NCBI GenBank assembly: GCA_029556045.1
Contig: JAKQGS010000026.1
Span: 1 to 7,718, forward strand
Direction of reading: 5' to 3'
From: Pseudomonadota bacterium
GTDB lineage: Bacteria; Bdellovibrionota; Oligoflexia; Oligoflexales; Oligoflexaceae
Length of the DNA stretch: 7,718 nucleotides
Position numbers and translations under genes: made by a program. Within the stretch, counting starts at the first letter, position 1. Each line of letters begins with the position of its first letter. The notes beneath the pieces were generated by a model. The model had not been told where the DNA came from, ran no database searches, and saw nothing but the letters and a program-made list of their open reading frames with translations. Positions 4,825-7,718 of this stretch are shown piece after piece.

Positions 4825-7718
4825 TCAGTACGAGAGTTCGACCCCTTGGTTTTTCATACCCTTGATATTCTGGTAGAAGGCATCGTTCAGGTCAACTCCC
4901 CATTCCGTCTGCGGGGTAATGGACACATGGGCTTGTTTATAATCCAGGGTCAACTGCACCCGCGTTTTGCCAGGGTTGGCATCCACCAGTGATTTGATAC
5001 GGGCCATGGTGGCGCGGTGCAGAGCGGTCTGTGCAGCATCCATTTGGCGGTTCGCGTGCAATCTGATGTTCACCCGCTTGACCACCTCCTTGCGGACCGC
5101 TTCCAGGGCGACCACACTTTCGGCTCGCACCTGAAGGGAGGTGTCATCAAAACTCTTGCGGATGGTGAGGTTCACCACCACCAGGGAATGTGTGGGGGGA
5201 TAACCGGCAAATTCATCCGGCGGAAAAAACACCACCTCCGAAGAACCGGTGCGATCTTCCAGCATGAGGTAGGCCATACGACGGCCGCTTTTGGTCAAAC
5301 GTTCCGAAATGGCGGATAGGAAGACCACCATCGGGGTGTTCTTCGCTCCAACGTTTTTGGGGATGTCGGCGATACGCAGTTTGCTGAATCGGCGAACATC
5401 CTCGGTGTACAGATCCAGAGGGTGACCCGTGATAAAGGAACCCAGCAGTTTGCGTTCGTATAACAACCAGTCCATCGGGGTGTCGTCGGAAGGTTGGATG
5501 TTCGCGGGATCATCCCAATCCGCCGCGGCAGGAGCGGAGGTGGTGGCCTCGTCTTCTCCCAGGTCAAAGAGCAGTCGCTGTCCGGCAGCGCGATTGACGT
5601 GCCGATTTTCGCTGTCCTTAACCATGGCGGGAATCACCCCCATGATCTGATTGCGGGTCATCTTGAAGTCATCCATAGCGGCCGCCTGGTTCAGCAGCTC
5701 AAACGTTTTTTTGCCCACCTTGTGCAGGTTGACCCGGCAGGCCAGGTCCGTCAGGGAGCGATAGGGACCATTCTTTTCCCTTTCTTCCACGAGGGGTTCG
5801 ATGGACGCCGCCCCGATGCCCTTGATGGCCGCCAAAGCGAAGTCAATGGTCTTGGGAGCCGGTACGGTGAATTCGAGAAAACTGCGATTGATGCTGGGTG
5901 GCAGGACGGTGAATTTCAACCGCCGGCACTCTTCGATATAGCGGGTCACCTTGTCGGTATTGTCCATATCACAGGTCATGATGGCGGCCATAAACTGCTC
6001 GGGATAATACGTCTTTAGGTACGCGGTCTGGTAACAGACCAGGCCATAGGCTGCGGAGTGGCTTTTGTTGAAACCATACTCCGCGAATTTGGCCATCAAT
6101 TCAAAGAGCTCATCGGCGATTTTTTCATCGATGCTGTTGGCTTTGCAGCCGTCCACAAAACGGGCTTTCTGCTGAGCCATCTCCTCCGGCTTTTTCTTAC
6201 CCATGGCGCGACGGAGCAAGTCCGCTTCCCCCAGCGAGTAGCTGGCCAGGGTCGCCGCGATCTTTTGCACCTGCTCCTGATAGAGAATGATACCGTAGGT
6301 TTCTGCCAGGATCGACTCAAGCTGCGGCAGCAGATACTCGATCTCCTGGCGCCCGTGTTTTCGTTCGATGAAATCATCCACCATCCCGGATCCCAGTGGG
6401 CCCGGACGATAGAGGGCCATGATGGCCACGACGTCTTCAAAGCGGTTGGGCTTGAGGCGGCTGATCAAATCCTGCATGCCGGTGCTTTCCAGCTGGAAAA
6501 TGCCGACCGAAAATCCGGTGGAGATCAATTCATAGGTCTTGCGGTCCGTCAGGGGAATGGTTTCAATGTTGAAGTCCGGATTCAGGCTCTTGCGAATAAT
6601 CTGCTGCGCCTTGTGAATCACCGTCAGGGTTTTCAGGCCGAGAAAGTCAAACTTAACCAAACCGACTTTTTCGGCGTTTTTCATCTCATACTGGGTGATC
6701 AGACTGCTTTCCGGGGTGCGGTAAACCGGAACGTAATTATGCATGCCCCCCTCAGAGATCACCACGCCGGCCGCATGCACGGAGGTGTGTCGGCTCAGAC
6801 CTTCGATCTGCAGGGCGAGTTTAAGGAGATCATCCACCAGGGGATCTTTTTTCGCTTCTTCCAGCAGCAGCGGTTCCCGCTCCAGGGCATCCGCCAGCTT
6901 GATATCCAGCTCGTCGGGGATCAGCTTGGCGATCTTGTCCACCCGCTTGTAGCCCAGCTCCATCACCCGTCCCACGTCCCGGATGGCGGCCTTGGCCTTC
7001 ATTTTTCCAAACGTGGTGATCTGGGCGACGTTTTCTATTCCATACTTACGGGTCACATAAGCAATCACCTCGTCCCGGCGATCCTGGCAAAAGTCGACGT
7101 CAAAGTCAGGCATCGACACCCGCTCGGGGTTCAAAAACCGCTCGAAGATCAGGTTCAACGGGATCGGATCCAGGTCGGTGATGCGAAGGGCGTAGGCCAC
7201 GATGGACCCCGCACCGGAACCCCGTCCTGGTCCCACGGGGATGTCCTGTTTTTTGGCCCAGTTGATAAAGTCCTGAACGATCAGAAAATAGCCGGGAAAC
7301 CCCATCGAGATAATCACCTGCAGCTCATAGGCCAGGCGATCATCATAGACCTTGCGTTCCTCCGGTGTGAGAGGGCGACCCTGCAGCGCTTCCAGTCTTT
7401 CGATGCGTTCCTGCAGCCCGGCGGTGGCCAGGCGGATCAGGGCGTCGGATTCTTTCTCGCCCCCCTCCAGTTCAAACTTGGGTAGATAGTATTTACCGAA
7501 CTCCAGTTTAACGTTGCATTGCTCCGCAATGCGGGCGGTGTTAGCCAGAGCTTCGGGCCATGCGGCGTAGGCAGCTTCCATCTCCTCATCGCTGAAAAGA
7601 TGAAACCGCGCGTCTTTGATCCGCGAGCGGATCAGCGACATGGTGAGTTCGTTTTTAATGGCGGTCAATACCGCATGGGCCTCGCGATCGCTGTCCTTGA
7701 GATAATGAGAATCGCAGG
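4825..7718 (-). CDS. dnaE: DNA polymerase III alpha subunit (replicative polymerase), 5' end cut by window edge
   Basis: DnaE is the catalytic subunit of the replicative DNA polymerase. The frame runs to the right edge, giving 963 visible residues. The first visible stretch, CDSHYLKDSDREAHAVL, is the end of the N-terminal PHP domain, so the TTG at 7668 is internal and roughly 195 residues are missing, giving a total near 1,160 as in E. coli. In order come GPGRGSGAGS (about 7240-7207), PDFDVDFCQDRRDE with two catalytic Asp (codons 7101-7099 and 7095-7093), KFDFLGLKTLT with the third catalytic Asp (codon 6648-6646), YGIILYQEQVQKIA, and the fingers motif FNKSHSAAYG. A helix-hairpin-helix follows around AAIKGIGAASIEPLV (5829-5785), then GQRLLFDL (5583-5560), a good match to an internal beta-clamp binding motif, an OB fold from about TPMVVFLSAI to SLQVRAE, and a C-terminal domain. 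No frameshift or missing catalytic residue is seen. It is of the DnaE1 type (no exonuclease insertion as in PolC). It heads the operon with mtgA and the NFACT gene, ending one base before mtgA. Confidence 0.97.
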   Translation of the reverse strand, partial: CDSHYLKDSDREAHAVLTAIKNELTMSLIRSRIKDARFHLFSDEEMEAAYAAWPEALANTARIAEQCNVKLEFGKYYLPKFELEGGEKESDALIRLATAGLQERIERLEALQGRPLTPEERKVYDDRLAYELQVIISMGFPGYFLIVQDFINWAKKQDIPVGPGRGSGAGSIVAYALRITDLDPIPLNLIFERFLNPERVSMPDFDVDFCQDRRDEVIAYVTRKYGIENVAQITTFGKMKAKAAIRDVGRVMELGYKRVDKIAKLIPDELDIKLADALEREPLLLEEAKKDPLVDDLLKLALQIEGLSRHTSVHAAGVVISEGGMHNYVPVYRTPESSLITQYEMKNAEKVGLVKFDFLGLKTLTVIHKAQQIIRKSLNPDFNIETIPLTDRKTYELISTGFSVGIFQLESTGMQDLISRLKPNRFEDVVAIMALYRPGPLGSGMVDDFIERKHGRQEIEYLLPQLESILAETYGIILYQEQVQKIAATLASYSLGEADLLRRAMGKKKPEEMAQQKARFVDGCKANSIDEKIADELFELMAKFAEYGFNKSHSAAYGLVCYQTAYLKTYYPEQFMAAIMTCDMDNTDKVTRYIEECRRLKFTVLPPSINRSFLEFTVPAPKTIDFALAAIKGIGAASIEPLVEEREKNGPYRSLTDLACRVNLHKVGKKTFELLNQAAAMDDFKMTRNQIMGVIPAMVKDSENRHVNRAAGQRLLFDLGEDEATTSAPAAADWDDPANIQPSDDTPMDWLLYERKLLGSFITGHPLDLYTEDVRRFSKLRIADIPKNVGAKNTPMVVFLSAISERLTKSGRRMAYLMLEDRTGSSEVVFFPPDEFAGYPPTHSLVVVNLTIRKSFDDTSLQVRAESVVALEAVRKEVVKRVNIRLHANRQMDAAQTALHRATMARIKSLVDANPGKTRVQLTLDYKQAHVSITPQTEWGVDLNDAFYQNIKGMKNQGVELSY

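Noticed and set aside
6058..7485. A 475-codon open frame on the plus strand antisense to dnaE
   Set aside because: It lies wholly inside dnaE, which has intact motifs throughout. Its protein is rich in His, Gln, Gly and Phe in the way typical of the reverse complement of a G+C-rich gene, and shows no recognisable domain or good ribosome site.
7666..7668. TTG at 7668 as the start of dnaE
   Set aside because: The upstream codons encode CDSHYLKDSDREAHAV, a conserved end of the PHP domain, so the gene continues beyond the window.

Overview
This window looks like a chromosomal piece of a Gram-negative bacterium. It encodes an inner-membrane glycosyltransferase that works in the periplasm, a lipoprotein with an outer-membrane type +2 residue, and a secreted protein with a classical Sec signal. 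The style of the DnaE and of the small secreted proteins would fit a Bdellovibrio/Oligoflexia-like or other deltaproteobacterium-like lineage. That placement is an impression from protein flavour, not a search result.

Layout. Bases 1-727 (+) hold the C-terminal part of a HipA-family Ser/Thr kinase toxin, cut by the left edge. It converges on everything else, which is all on the minus strand. Bases 784-1275 (-) encode a 163-residue secreted protein of unknown function with a near-consensus sigma-70-type promoter (1306-1335) and a strong Shine-Dalgarno. Bases 1415-2059 (-) encode a CAP/SCP-domain lipoprotein. Bases 2060-2273 are a partly A/T-rich intergenic gap that probably holds the lipoprotein promoter and possibly the end of the upstream operon. 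Bases 2274-7718 (-) are a compact three-gene operon, in transcription order dnaE (5' end outside the window), a monofunctional GT51 peptidoglycan glycosyltransferase (mtgA-like), and a divergent NFACT-domain (RqcH/Rqc2/FbpA family) protein. The dnaE-mtgA gap is 1 base and the mtgA-NFACT gap is 9 bases.

Working together. The operon combines chromosome replication, peptidoglycan strand polymerisation and an NFACT protein, a family involved in rescue of stalled large ribosomal subunits. This would co-express growth-linked functions, but nothing in the sequence shows a direct mechanistic link. The two secreted-protein genes downstream are monocistronic or semi-independent and share a similar translation-initiation leader.

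The most interesting points are the NFACT protein, which is short and lacks a recognisable Asp-Arg pair and helix-hairpin-helix segment, the unusual operon company, the acidic Pro-rich tail on the glycosyltransferase, and the unrecognised four-cysteine secreted protein. I see no RNA genes, CRISPR array, insertion sequence, attachment site or origin, and no convincing evidence of a wholly new system.
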